DNA of 64,000 nucleotides from Lentilactobacillus hilgardii DSM 20176 = ATCC 8290 (GTDB lineage Bacteria; Bacillota; Bacilli; Lactobacillales; Lactobacillaceae): NCBI RefSeq assembly GCF_000159315.1, contig NZ_GG669994.1, positions 271,599 to 335,598 of the forward strand, read 5' to 3'. Shown piece by piece: positions 55,704 to 64,000 of this stretch (position 1 is its first letter; each line of letters starts with the position of its first letter). The notes under the pieces were generated by a model. It saw only the letters and a program-made list of their open reading frames with translations, ran no database searches and was not told where the DNA came from. The position numbers and the translations under genes were made by a program.

Positions 55704-58238
55704 ATGACTGAATTAAAACGCTTTTATGAGACATTCCAACCAACACATTACAACATTTACCTGGATATTAATCGGGAAAACAAAAAGATTACCGGTAAGA
55801 CAACTATCTCGGGGAATGCTAAAGAATCAACAATTTCAATTCACCAAAAAGATTTAGCGGTTGATACCGTTCAGGCAGATAACCAGGATGTATCATTTAC
55901 GATTGATAGGGACAATGATGCCATTCGCATTGACTTGCCCCAAGCCGGAGAGACAACACTGACAGTGACTTATACAGCACCTCTCACTGATAGCATGATG
56001 GGGATTTATCCATCCTATTACGAAGTTGATGGTGTAAAGAAACAAATTATTGGTACGCAATTTGAAACCAACTTCGCCCGTCAGGCATTTCCGTGTGTTG
56101 ATGAGCCGGAAGCCAAAGCAACCTTTGATTTGGCTATTAAGTTCGATGAACATGCCGGAGAAACCATTTTAAGCAACATGCCGGAGAAAAAAGTTGAAAA
56201 TGGGGTTCATTATTTTGACACCACCGTTCGGATGTCAACTTATCTCATCGCCTTTGCTTTCGGTGAGTTACAAAGCAAGATGACGACGACCAAAAGTGGT
56301 GTTAAAGTTGGCGTTTTCGCAACCAAGGCCCACAAGGCCAATGAACTTGACTTTGCACTTGATATTGCCAAACGATCAATTGAATTTTATGAAGATTTCT
56401 ATCAAACACCGTATCCGCTTCCACATTCCTGGCAATTGGCATTGCCCGACTTTTCAGCCGGTGCGATGGAAAACTGGGGGCTTGTCACCTACCGTGAAGC
56501 CTATTTGCTTCTCGATCCGGATAATACCGCACTTGATATGAAACAACTCGTTGCGACGGTTATTGCCCATGAATTAGCTCATCAATGGTTTGGTGATCTT
56601 GTCACGATGAAGTGGTGGGATGACTTATGGTTGAATGAAAGTTTTGCCAACATGATGGAATACGTTGCCATTGATGCCATTGAACCGGATTGGCACATTT
56701 GGGAGACTTTCCAGACTTCCGATGTTCCGGCTGCATTACAACGTGACGCCACGGATGGCGTTCAATCCGTACACGTTCCGGTTAATAATCCGGCAGAAAT
56801 TGACGCATTATTTGACGCCGCAATTGTTTATGCCAAAGGAGCCAGAATGCTGGTTATGGTGCGTGCCCTGCTTGGTGACGATGCTTTGCGTGCCGGCTTA
56901 AAGAAATACTTTGAGGCTCACCATTACGGTAACGCTACCGGCGCTGATTTGTGGGCTGCGTTGGGCGAAGCATCAAACCTCGATGTTGGCGCAATCATGA
57001 ACTCCTGGTTGGATCAACCGGGTTATCCGGTTGTTTCGGCATCAGTGATTGACGGGAACTTAACGCTGTCACAACAACAATTTTTCATAGGGGAAGGCAA
57101 AGAAGCCGGTCGTCAGTGGCAGATTCCGCTTAACGGTAATTACGATGCTGCTCCTGAAATTATGGATCAACAGCAGGTCAACCTTGGTAACTACAATGAC
57201 CTGCGTAAGGCTAACGGCAAACCGTTCCGTTTGAACGTCGGCAACAACTCACACTTTATTGTAAAGTACGACAAGACATTGTTAGACGACATTTTGGCTG
57301 ATGCCACTTCCTTGGATGCCATTTCCCAATTACAACTTTTACAGGATCTCCGTTATCTGGCTGAAGGTCATCAACTATCATACGCTGCTCTTGTGCCATT
57401 ATTATCAAAATTTGCGGACAGTCACGCCACCATTGTGAATGCTGGTTTGTATCGAATTGCCAATGATTTGAAAAAATTTGTCTTGGCAGAATCCAAAGAG
57501 AAGAAGCAGTTGCAGGCACTCTTTGATCAATTAAGCAGTACGCAGGTTGCACGTTTGGGATGGACAGGCAAAGCCGGTGAATCAAATGATGATCAATTAA
57601 CACGACCAATTGTCTTAAATGCCGCTTTGTATGCCGAAAACGAAAAGGCGATTGCTTCGGCTCATGAGTTGTTTAGTGCCAACAGCGACAAACTTGAAAC
57701 ATTATCAGCCGCTATTCGGGTCTTTGTTTTGAGAAACGAAGTAAAAAACTTTGGTAGTGAGGCGCTCTTTAAAAAGTTATTAACGGCTTATCGGCAAACT
57801 TCCGATGCCAGTTATAAATCGGATATCTGCTCTGCTTTAACCAGCACGACTGATCCGGCATTGATTATGAAATTAGTCGAATCCTTTGAGGACGCAAACA
57901 CGATTAAGCCTCAAGATTTGCGGGCCTGGTTCCGTGGCGTTTTGGCAAATGAAGACGGTCAACAAGCTGCTTGGGACTGGATTCGAAACGATTGGCAATG
58001 GCTGGAAGATACCGTTGGCGGTGATATGGAATTTTCAACCTACATTACTGTGATCGCAAGTATCTTTAAGACGCCAACACGTTTAGCAGAGTTCAAAGCG
58101 TTCTTTGAACCTAAGATTCAAACGCCAGGATTGACTCGAGAAATCCAAATGGATATCAAAGTGATTGAAACCCGCGTTAAATTAATTAAGGATGAAAGAC
58201 AAGCTGTGAATGATGCGGTGAGTGAGGCTGTTAAATAA
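55704..58238 (+). CDS. pepN: Lysyl aminopeptidase PepN (M1 family)
   Basis: 844 residues. Exopeptidase motif GAMEN (253-257), zinc motif HELAHQW (289-295) with the second Glu at about 312 (LNESFANMMEY) and a Tyr later for transition-state contact. A C-terminal helical domain of about 300 residues closes the active site. It removes many N-terminal amino acids from peptides in the cytoplasm. AGGAGG is 8 bases before ATG 55704. Part of peptide use with Opp, PepX and PepI. Confidence 0.95.
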   Translation: MTELKRFYETFQPTHYNIYLDINRENKKITGKTTISGNAKESTISIHQKDLAVDTVQADNQDVSFTIDRDNDAIRIDLPQAGETTLTVTYTAPLTDSMMGIYPSYYEVDGVKKQIIGTQFETNFARQAFPCVDEPEAKATFDLAIKFDEHAGETILSNMPEKKVENGVHYFDTTVRMSTYLIAFAFGELQSKMTTTKSGVKVGVFATKAHKANELDFALDIAKRSIEFYEDFYQTPYPLPHSWQLALPDFSAGAMENWGLVTYREAYLLLDPDNTALDMKQLVATVIAHELAHQWFGDLVTMKWWDDLWLNESFANMMEYVAIDAIEPDWHIWETFQTSDVPAALQRDATDGVQSVHVPVNNPAEIDALFDAAIVYAKGARMLVMVRALLGDDALRAGLKKYFEAHHYGNATGADLWAALGEASNLDVGAIMNSWLDQPGYPVVSASVIDGNLTLSQQQFFIGEGKEAGRQWQIPLNGNYDAAPEIMDQQQVNLGNYNDLRKANGKPFRLNVGNNSHFIVKYDKTLLDDILADATSLDAISQLQLLQDLRYLAEGHQLSYAALVPLLSKFADSHATIVNAGLYRIANDLKKFVLAESKEKKQLQALFDQLSSTQVARLGWTGKAGESNDDQLTRPIVLNAALYAENEKAIASAHELFSANSDKLETLSAAIRVFVLRNEVKNFGSEALFKKLLTAYRQTSDASYKSDICSALTSTTDPALIMKLVESFEDANTIKPQDLRAWFRGVLANEDGQQAAWDWIRNDWQWLEDTVGGDMEFSTYITVIASIFKTPTRLAEFKAFFEPKIQTPGLTREIQMDIKVIETRVKLIKDERQAVNDAVSEAVK

Positions 58239-58284
58239 ATTTTCCTTGAAAGCTACCTCAATTAAATCCATCATCATTAAATTT

Positions 58285-58319
58285 AAAAATCCCTTCACAG
58301 TGAAGTGAGGGGATTTTTT
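58285..58319 (+). terminator. Terminator of pepN
   Basis: AAAAATCCCTTCAC pairs with GTGAGGGGATTTTT, T run after it. Confidence 0.9.
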
Positions 58320-58419
58320 GCGTGCTTATGACATTTTTAATTAATCGTGCATGGTGCTTTTAACCGGTTAAGCAGGGTAGTTTAATTTAATCATTTCTCA
58401 ACAATTTCTTCGCCTTTTC

Positions 58420-58489
58420 TTAACCTTACTTACATTCTCTTAACCTTGACTAACCTGGATTACCGAAATTAAGGTTTATGTGGTAAAAT
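58420..58489 (+). promoter_or_regulatory. Array of five 10-nt-spaced hexamers before cvpA-like operon promoter
   Basis: TTAACC (58420), TTACAT (58430), TTAACC (58440), CTAACC (58450) and TTACCG (58460) follow each other every 10 bases, each with 4 spacer bases. The -10 box TAAAAT is at 58484-58489, 17 bases after the last hexamer, where a -35 box would stand. This is the layout of sites for response regulators of the OmpR/PhoB class, which resemble the TTAACA boxes of the Pho regulon. Regulator not identified. Confidence 0.6.
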
Positions 58490-58562
58490 CTAGAAATGGT
58501 TTTAGTAATCAATATCATAAGGTGTTGATTGTCTTGTGTTAAGCATGAAAAGGGAGTTCAAA

Positions 58563-59135
58563 TTGATTCTAGATCTGATAATTATCGTTTTATTGATTGG
58601 CGGCCTGATCAGTGGTTATCGGGCCGGGTTCATCAATCAGTCAGTTCGGATTGTATCGTTGATTCTATCGTTTATGGTGTCGATTTACTATTTTCAGCCA
58701 ACCGCTAATATCACGATTAATATTGCTAAAAAAATTGGCTTTGCGCCCGGTATCCAATGGCTTTATGTGTCGGACATTGTTGCTTTCGTCCTTCTGTTTG
58801 CACTGACACATGCTGTTTATATCATGTTGGGCAGCCACTTGAACGGGATTGCGAAAGTTCCCGGCTTCCATTTGGGAAATTCATTGCTGGGTTCTGCTAT
58901 CGGTGGCATGACACAGTATTTAATCATCTTCTTTGTTTTAAATATCCTGATTGTCTTTCCGATTTCATGGATTCAAAACCAGTATCAAGAATCACAAATT
59001 TCTCAAACAATCGTTAAGAAAACACCGATTTTATCCAAGCGTGAATCCAGGACCCAAACGACTAAGCAGGGTGCATTATCCTCGTCAATTGTGTTTTTAA
59101 ACAAGCAGGGAGGACCTTCAAATGAAGTGGATTAA
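58563..59135 (+). CDS. CvpA family membrane protein
   Basis: Start set at TTG 58563 (MILDLIIIVLL) with AAGGGAG 6 bases upstream; GTG 58536 and ATG 58545 are further up without good sites. 190 residues, four membrane segments: GGLISGYRAGFINQS in the first loop, the CvpA hallmark, and HAVYIMLGSHLNGIAKVPG in the third. The soluble tail is polar and Gln/Ser-rich. Family named for colicin V production; real function unclear, tied to envelope. Its end overlaps the following metalloprotease by 14 bases, so the two are coupled. Confidence 0.82.
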   Translation: MILDLIIIVLLIGGLISGYRAGFINQSVRIVSLILSFMVSIYYFQPTANITINIAKKIGFAPGIQWLYVSDIVAFVLLFALTHAVYIMLGSHLNGIAKVPGFHLGNSLLGSAIGGMTQYLIIFFVLNILIVFPISWIQNQYQESQISQTIVKKTPILSKRESRTQTTKQGALSSSIVFLNKQGGPSNEVD

Positions 59136-59805
59136 TCGATTAGTGGCAGTCGTGGTCGTCCTCCTGACACTGAATATTTTTATTCAACCGGATTCCGTGA
59201 AGTCCATTGGTAAACGGATCAATAACGCAGTTGATTTACCGGCAATGTTAAAGACTGAAATTGATAAAACGGCGACCCACGTAAAAAATGCTGGGACGAC
59301 ACAAACTAATTCAGGTGGAACGCCGATTGAAAGTATTGTTCAGGGGCGTAAGTTATCCAACAAGTATTATTACCACTTTGCTTCAGGCGTTCCTGAGCAG
59401 GCAAAGAAGGTCTTCTTGCAGGCAGTTGACAAGTACAATGAGACCGGTATCGTGAAATTAATGCCGCTAAGCGGTCAGACAAAATCTCAATCAAATGAGA
59501 TCACGTTTTACGTTTATCATAAACGGGTTGAAACCGGATCCGGTGCTGTTGAACTTGGCCTTGGTGGTCCGAAAATCTATCCTTGGGTTGGCAGTCACAA
59601 CTATGACTTGAATCGTGGAAAAGCCGGTTTGAACGCTGAGTATCCGCAGTCCAGTATGCAGCTTTCAGTGACAATGCATGAAATCGGTCATGTTTTGGGA
59701 CTTGATCACAGCATGAAGCGCAGTTCGATTATGTTCCCGGTTGATCAGGGCAGAACCAGTTTTTCTAAAGAAGATTTAGCAACGCTTAGAAAAATTTATC
59801 AATAA
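59122..59805 (+). CDS. Secreted or membrane-anchored matrixin-like zinc metalloprotease
   Basis: 227 residues with GGGAGG before ATG 59122. A membrane anchor or signal (about 6-21), a short linker of Thr/Asn, then a catalytic domain: YYYHFASGVPEQAKKVFLQAVDKYN, ITFYVYHK, and HEIGHVLGLDH with His186, Glu187, His190 and His196, then Met204 of the Met-turn (SIMFP). This is the metzincin pattern of matrixins. No propeptide with a cysteine switch was seen. Cleaves envelope or outside proteins; target unknown. Coupled to the CvpA-like gene and so may share its promoter and hexamer array. Confidence 0.82.
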   Translation: MKWINRLVAVVVVLLTLNIFIQPDSVKSIGKRINNAVDLPAMLKTEIDKTATHVKNAGTTQTNSGGTPIESIVQGRKLSNKYYYHFASGVPEQAKKVFLQAVDKYNETGIVKLMPLSGQTKSQSNEITFYVYHKRVETGSGAVELGLGGPKIYPWVGSHNYDLNRGKAGLNAEYPQSSMQLSVTMHEIGHVLGLDHSMKRSSIMFPVDQGRTSFSKEDLATLRKIYQ

Positions 59806-59820
59806 TTAAAACGATCATAA

Positions 59821-59870
59821 AAAAGGCTAAGGAATGGTTGCTGGCGACAGCTTGTTTCTTAGCCCATTTT
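59821..59870. terminator. Terminator between convergent genes
   Basis: AAAAGGCTAAGGA (59821-59833) pairs with the complement around 59857-59866, T run after it. Loop is about 20 bases long. Confidence 0.6.
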
Positions 59871-59888
59871 GTGTTTTCAGTGAACGTG

Positions 59889-61256
59889 TTACCGCTTTTT
59901 AAATCGGCGATCAACTATATATAGTCGACGATTCTTTTTTAAGTAAAGTAGCCCTGCAAGAATTGTTGTGAGTATTTCCGTAATTGGGAAGGTGTACCAA
60001 AAGTAGGCCAATCCCCAGAATTGAAGCAGCCAGGCAATGGGAACCAGCAAAAACAATTCTCTGGTCAGGCTCACCCAGATACTTTTTTGAAGTTGATTTG
60101 TTGCCTGAAAATAAATAACCAGCATCATCGAGATGCCTGCAGGGATAAAACTGCTGCCGATCACTCGAAAAGCGTGAACGCCAATTTGACGCAATTCAAG
60201 ATCTGATGAATAGATGCCAAGTAATTGTCGGGGAAAGCAGATGAAAGCGAGTGCACCAATTATCGTGACGGAACAAGCAATCAGTAAAGCCAGTCGAACC
60301 GTTTCTTTGATTCTAATCAATTGCTTGGTACCAAAGCTAAAACTGATGATGGATAAGATAGCCTGCTGGAGGCCTTCAAGCGGAATAAAGAAAAAAGCTT
60401 GAAGCTTGTAATAAATTCCCAGAACATTGATGGCTAACCCGGTAAACTGTTTCAAAATCAAATTCAAGCCGACAATATAGACCGTATAAAGGGATTGAAG
60501 CAGGATTGAAGCACTACCCTGATGGTAAATAGCGACGCACACTTTGCGGCTGATTTGTCCGTTCAAAACATAATAATGATGAAGGTGACTTGTCACAATC
60601 AATAGTGCTGCCAGTTGGCCGGTAATTGTTGCCAGCGCCGATCCAGCAATGCCAAGCTTTGGGAATCCCAAGCGGCCGAAAATCAGTAACGGATTCAGTA
60701 GGATGTTAATGAGATTGCCACAAATTTGAGCGATCATCGGCCACCTCATTTGGCCCTTTGCCTGCAACATTTTGGTGACGACTGCCTCGATAAAGAGACT
60801 GACAGATCCAATTAAAATAATAAACGCGTAAGTTCTACCTAGGCTTTGAACCGTGGTGCTGGAACTGGATAATTGATAATAAGGCTTGATTAATAACAAG
60901 CCAATGCAAGCAAAAGCAAAATAGTTTAAAAGCCCAAGAAACAAACCACTTTTAACAACGGTTTCCTGCCGGTGGACCGCCTGACTGCCATCCAAGTGGG
61001 CGATTAGAATATTAATGCCGGTACCGGTTCCTGTGGCAATGGCGATCATGAGCAGTTGCACCGGATAGATGATTGAAAGTGCGGTGAGGGCTTTAAGCGC
61101 ATATTTTGTGACAAAGTAACTGTCCACGACGTTATAGATTGATTGGGCAAACAGGGAAATCATGACGGGCGGTGCCATTTTTAACATTAAATTTGGAATG
61201 GGCGTTCCTCTTAAATTAGTGATGATCGTCACCTGCCTCAATAATCTTCTTATCAT
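59889..61256 (-). CDS. MATE family efflux transporter
   Basis: About 455 residues if ATG 61256 is used; GTG 61232 with GAGG before it is another choice, and homologues start near NLRGTP. Twelve membrane segments in two halves; MAPPVMISLFAQSIYNVVDSYFV opens the first, and LRQIGVHAFRVIGSSFIPAG is in the second. It exports organic cations in exchange for Na+ or H+. Substrate unknown. Confidence 0.83.
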   Translation of the reverse strand: MIRRLLRQVTIITNLRGTPIPNLMLKMAPPVMISLFAQSIYNVVDSYFVTKYALKALTALSIIYPVQLLMIAIATGTGTGINILIAHLDGSQAVHRQETVVKSGLFLGLLNYFAFACIGLLLIKPYYQLSSSSTTVQSLGRTYAFIILIGSVSLFIEAVVTKMLQAKGQMRWPMIAQICGNLINILLNPLLIFGRLGFPKLGIAGSALATITGQLAALLIVTSHLHHYYVLNGQISRKVCVAIYHQGSASILLQSLYTVYIVGLNLILKQFTGLAINVLGIYYKLQAFFFIPLEGLQQAILSIISFSFGTKQLIRIKETVRLALLIACSVTIIGALAFICFPRQLLGIYSSDLELRQIGVHAFRVIGSSFIPAGISMMLVIYFQATNQLQKSIWVSLTRELFLLVPIAWLLQFWGLAYFWYTFPITEILTTILAGLLYLKKNRRLYIVDRRFKKR

Positions 61257-61288
61257 CGATCATAGCACTGGCGGAAAAGGCTGAGATA

Positions 61289-61327
61289 CAAAAGGCACTC
61301 GAAACAACAATTTCGAGTGCCTTTTGT
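61289..61327 (-). terminator. Terminator of the 61345 gene
   Basis: CAAAAGGCACTCGAAA pairs with its complement at 61312-61327 around a short loop; T run on the minus strand. Confidence 0.8.
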
Positions 61328-61344
61328 AGATAAGAGAATGCCGG

Positions 61345-62049
61345 CTATTGATGATCCTGACGATAGATTTCCATTTTCTTTTGAAACGTTGATTCGGTAA
61401 CGCCGTATGCCGTGAAAGTAATGGCGTTTGCGCCGGCATCAATCGTTTCTTGAATCTGCTCGCTTGTTTTGCCGCCTGATGCAATGATCGGAAAATGCGG
61501 ATTAATATCGGCAACTTCCCGACGAAGCCAACGCACCAGTTTTGCGGTATTCTTACCGCCGGCAACGTTAAAAGCGTCTACACCGGCATCAATTCGTTCC
61601 TTAACGTTAATCGAATCATTAACAACCGTATAAATGATTGGAATATCAACAACGTGCTCAACACTAAGAATTGTTTCGGTTTTGGCAGGTGCATTTAAGA
61701 CAACCGCCTGGGCACCGTTTTCTTCAGCAAAACTGCCAATGGTTGCCGAACGCAGGCCCTTTGTCAGGCCACCGCCAATCCCGGCTAAAATCGGTACGTT
61801 TGAAACAGTAGAAATGGCACTTAGAATCTTTGTGTTGGGCGTCCAGGGATAAACAGCCAATACCGCGTCTGCATTACTATTCGCAATAACGGCAACATCC
61901 ATTGTATAGATAATACTTTTAATTCGCTTACCAAATAATCGGATACCAGATGCATTTTTGATGACATCCGGGCTCTTAACGATGTCTTGTCGGAGTTCCG
62001 AAGAAATATCCGGGACAAATTTTTTGTTAACACTAGCGTTTGAATCCAT
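61345..62049 (-). CDS. TIM-barrel protein of unknown specificity
   Basis: 234 residues, soluble. Strand ends fit a (beta/alpha)8 barrel: ILAGIGGG, VVLNAP, PIIYTVV, AFNVAGG, and a phosphate-binding pair IASGGKTSEQ and ANAITFTAYG near the end. The pattern is that of ThiG/NanE/2-nitropropane dioxygenase-like barrels, and close homologues in lactobacilli are simply called hydrolase. The substrate is not clear. Upstream of ATG 62049 is a GGGGGGATTGG site. Confidence 0.7.
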   Translation of the reverse strand: MDSNASVNKKFVPDISSELRQDIVKSPDVIKNASGIRLFGKRIKSIIYTMDVAVIANSNADAVLAVYPWTPNTKILSAISTVSNVPILAGIGGGLTKGLRSATIGSFAEENGAQAVVLNAPAKTETILSVEHVVDIPIIYTVVNDSINVKERIDAGVDAFNVAGGKNTAKLVRWLRREVADINPHFPIIASGGKTSEQIQETIDAGANAITFTAYGVTESTFQKKMEIYRQDHQ

Positions 62050-62126
62050 GATCCAATCCCCCCCTTATAAAATTAGCCTTCAACCATTATTATAGGGATA
62101 TTGGCCGTCTTTTAAAAGAAGCGGGA

Positions 62127-63380
62127 TTATAATTTTTGCTTTTTTACGCGGGCCTGTAACTGCAAATCATAGTTTCTGACTACCGGAATGATCCATGCGG
62201 CAACTCCAGCCGCGATAGCGCTGATGCCTGCAATGACAAATAGCATCTCAACCCCGATGGCATCGGCCAAGGGACCGGCGAAGATCAGTCCCAAAGGACC
62301 GGTCAAGCTTAAAAGGGAGTTCAAAACACCCAGTACCCGCCCAAGTTGTTGTGGTGGATAGCTTTGTTGAATCATGGCCATTAGCAGGGTATTGAAGTAC
62401 GGTGTTGCAAGGCCGGCCAGTGCATTTAAAACGACAAACCAGAGAAAGCCATATTGGTTTCCCGGCAAAAGACCGCTAAAACCGGTAGTGATTCCGATAA
62501 TGAAGAAAGCGGCGATAACGGGTATCATCCGGTTCTTCCAATTTCCGAAAATGCCAATGATTGTACCGCCAACCAACATGCCGGCCGAGTAAATAGCTTC
62601 GATTAATCCTGCCTGCCCGACAGTACCCTGGAAGTAGGACATGGTCATTAACGGGTACATGCTTGCACACGGCATATAAAAAAGTGTGAATGCCGCCCCA
62701 ATAACGGTGATGTACCACAGTCCCTTGTTCTTGACGAGTTGGGAAACTCCAAGTTTGGTGTTATGAAGAACATGCAGCGCATCATCGATTCTTTCATTTG
62801 AAGGTATTTTGACAAAGAGTAAAATGCCAATCCCGATAGCGGCTCCCAAAACGTCTAACAAAATCAGGAATTTCATTGGGATAATTGCAAATAGCATTGC
62901 CCCCAGCGCAGGTGCGATGATCATGTTTGCGGACTGAACCATCCCTAACTGACCATTAACCCGGGTGATTTCCTTTTCGGGCGCCATGGTTGGAATAACA
63001 GCCTGAATGGTTGGCATCTGAAAAGTTTGGGCAATTGACCGCATTAATAATGAAATAAAAATCAGCCAAAGCGGGAACGCATTGAAAAACGTTCCTGAAA
63101 TTGACAGAATAATGGCGAAAAGAGCAGCAACAATATCAGGCACAATGAGAAGTCCCTTTTTATTCCAACGATCAATCAGTGGTCCAACAAAAGGACTCAG
63201 CAGAACCATTGGCAGCATTCCCAGAATAGTTGCAAAACTCAGGACAGTTGCTGAACCGGTTTCCTTGGTTAAATACCAAATGATGGCATATTGAACAATC
63301 ATACTTGTAATACCGGTTAAAAATTGGCTGGTCAGGAATAAGTAGATATTCGGCCGCCAATGTGTGATAGATGAATCCAT
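62127..63380 (-). CDS. MFS transporter (MFS_3 efflux type)
   Basis: 417 residues with about twelve membrane segments. PLIDRWNKKGLLI is the loop after segment 2; YAIIWYLTKETGSATVLSFATILGMLPMVL in the first half fits the MefA-like efflux group. The gene seems monocistronic with GGGGGAA before ATG 63380. Substrate unknown. Confidence 0.82.
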   Translation of the reverse strand: MDSSITHWRPNIYLFLTSQFLTGITSMIVQYAIIWYLTKETGSATVLSFATILGMLPMVLLSPFVGPLIDRWNKKGLLIVPDIVAALFAIILSISGTFFNAFPLWLIFISLLMRSIAQTFQMPTIQAVIPTMAPEKEITRVNGQLGMVQSANMIIAPALGAMLFAIIPMKFLILLDVLGAAIGIGILLFVKIPSNERIDDALHVLHNTKLGVSQLVKNKGLWYITVIGAAFTLFYMPCASMYPLMTMSYFQGTVGQAGLIEAIYSAGMLVGGTIIGIFGNWKNRMIPVIAAFFIIGITTGFSGLLPGNQYGFLWFVVLNALAGLATPYFNTLLMAMIQQSYPPQQLGRVLGVLNSLLSLTGPLGLIFAGPLADAIGVEMLFVIAGISAIAAGVAAWIIPVVRNYDLQLQARVKKQKL

Positions 63381-63540
63381 AATTTCCCCCGTTTTCTACA
63401 ATCAAAAATCGTCATCACTATTGTACCTTACTTAACCTGAATAATTCGAGTTAAAAGAACCGTATAGGCTGACTTTCATCGAGGATTGTGATACGCTTTT
63501 TGAAGTAGAAAAAAGAAGACGCTTTGTAAGGAGAAAAAAC

Positions 63541-64000
63541 ATGACTTTACCTCAATTAGACTTGGCGAATGCCCAGGGCCCCAAAGCAACTATCAAGACG
63601 AACCATGGCGACATTAAGATTCAATTGTTTCCGGAGCAGGCTCCAAAGACGGTTGAAAATTTTGTTGCATTAGCTGAAAAGGGTTACTACGATGGTGTGA
63701 CTTTTCACCGCGTCATTCCTGATTTTATGATTCAGGGTGGCGACCCGACAGGCACTGGTGCCGGTGGGGACAGTAGCTTTGGCGGTTCCTTTGAGGATGA
63801 ATTTTCACCGGAGTTATTCAATATTAACGGTGCACTTTCAATGGCAAATGCCGGTCCCAATACGAACGGTAGTCAATTTTTTATTGTAACCAACGAGCAC
63901 GTTGACGATGGGATGATTGGTCAAATGAAGCAGGCCGGCTATCCGGATGAAATTATTGACACGTATAAAAATGGCGGTACGCCATGGCTTGACTTTCGTC
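63541..64000 (+). CDS. Peptidyl-prolyl cis-trans isomerase, cyclophilin type, cut by window edge
   Basis: Starts at ATG 63541 with AAGGAG 9 bases upstream and runs off the right edge, so the C-terminus is missing. The visible 153 codons include the cyclophilin core [15 protein letters not shown] (with the catalytic Arg and Gln region) and [11 protein letters not shown]. No signal peptide, so cytoplasmic. Catalyses prolyl bond rotation in folding. Confidence 0.93.
   Translation, partial: MTLPQLDLANAQGPKATIKTNHGDIKIQLFPEQAPKTVENFVALAEKGYYDGVTFHRVIPDFMIQGGDPTGTGAGGDSSFGGSFEDEFSPELFNINGALSMANAGPNTNGSQFFIVTNEHVDDGMIGQMKQAGYPDEIIDTYKNGGTPWLDFR

Noticed and set aside
58301-58420. Second terminator before the hexamer array
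   Set aside because: No stem beyond that at 58285-58319.

Overview
This 64 kb window looks like a chromosomal segment of a low-GC Gram-positive bacterium of the family Lactobacillaceae. The evidence is the gene set: PepX, PepI and PepN peptidases, an Opp peptide uptake system, YxeA, HelD, type I CoaA, lipobox lipoproteins with LAGC, strong AGGAGG-type ribosome binding sites and frequent TTG starts. No rRNA, tRNA, CRISPR array or phage module was seen. Genus and species cannot be fixed from this window.

Left part (1-7.8 kb) is a surface and accessory region. It holds a YfhO-like membrane protein cut by the window edge, a secreted protein with the R / S-S-x-T / E-x-E signature of mono-ADP-ribosyltransferase exoenzymes, a membrane-anchored SGNH hydrolase, a broken IS605-type tnpB with a candidate omega RNA end, an esterase, a DUF347-type membrane protein and an acyltransferase. 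Two diverged copies of a ~95 bp repeat sit beside the tnpB remnant and in the end of the acyltransferase gene.

7.8-14.3 kb: amidohydrolase, DUF2075 ATPase, YxeA protein behind a promoter covered by a perfect operator-like palindrome, CPBP protease and VOC protein, a cluster of three related palindromic repeats, and an ABC-F ATPase. 14.4-21.4 kb: a sugar locus with a GPH symporter, sucrose phosphorylase and a frameshifted GH13 glucosidase on the minus strand, opposed by a LacI regulator and an MFS transporter. 21.4-23.2 kb: small proteins of unknown function and an SMR exporter whose start is disturbed. 23.2-26.6 kb: PepI and PepX. 27-33 kb: cold shock protein, SDR, cation/proton antiporter, Nudix hydrolase, guanylate-kinase-like protein, a Fur-family regulator with a Zur-box-like site in its own promoter, and two cell-envelope proteins of unknown function.

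33.4-49.4 kb is transport: a glutamine-type ABC operon, MgtC-like protein, APC permease, HflX GTPase, then an Opp locus with one decayed and two intact oppA genes followed by oppBCDF. With PepX, PepI and PepN this gives uptake and cytoplasmic breakdown of peptides. 49.4-64 kb is mostly housekeeping (histidine phosphatase, HelD, CoaA, GuaA, PepN), then a CvpA-like membrane protein overlapping a matrixin-like metalloprotease behind an array of five 10-nt-spaced hexamers, followed by a MATE transporter, a TIM-barrel protein, an MFS transporter and a cyclophilin cut by the right edge.

The most unusual items are the secreted ADP-ribosyltransferase candidate, the hexamer array in front of cvpA-matrixin, the palindromic repeat cluster at 12.45-12.63 kb and the repeat pair at 3.8/7.6 kb.
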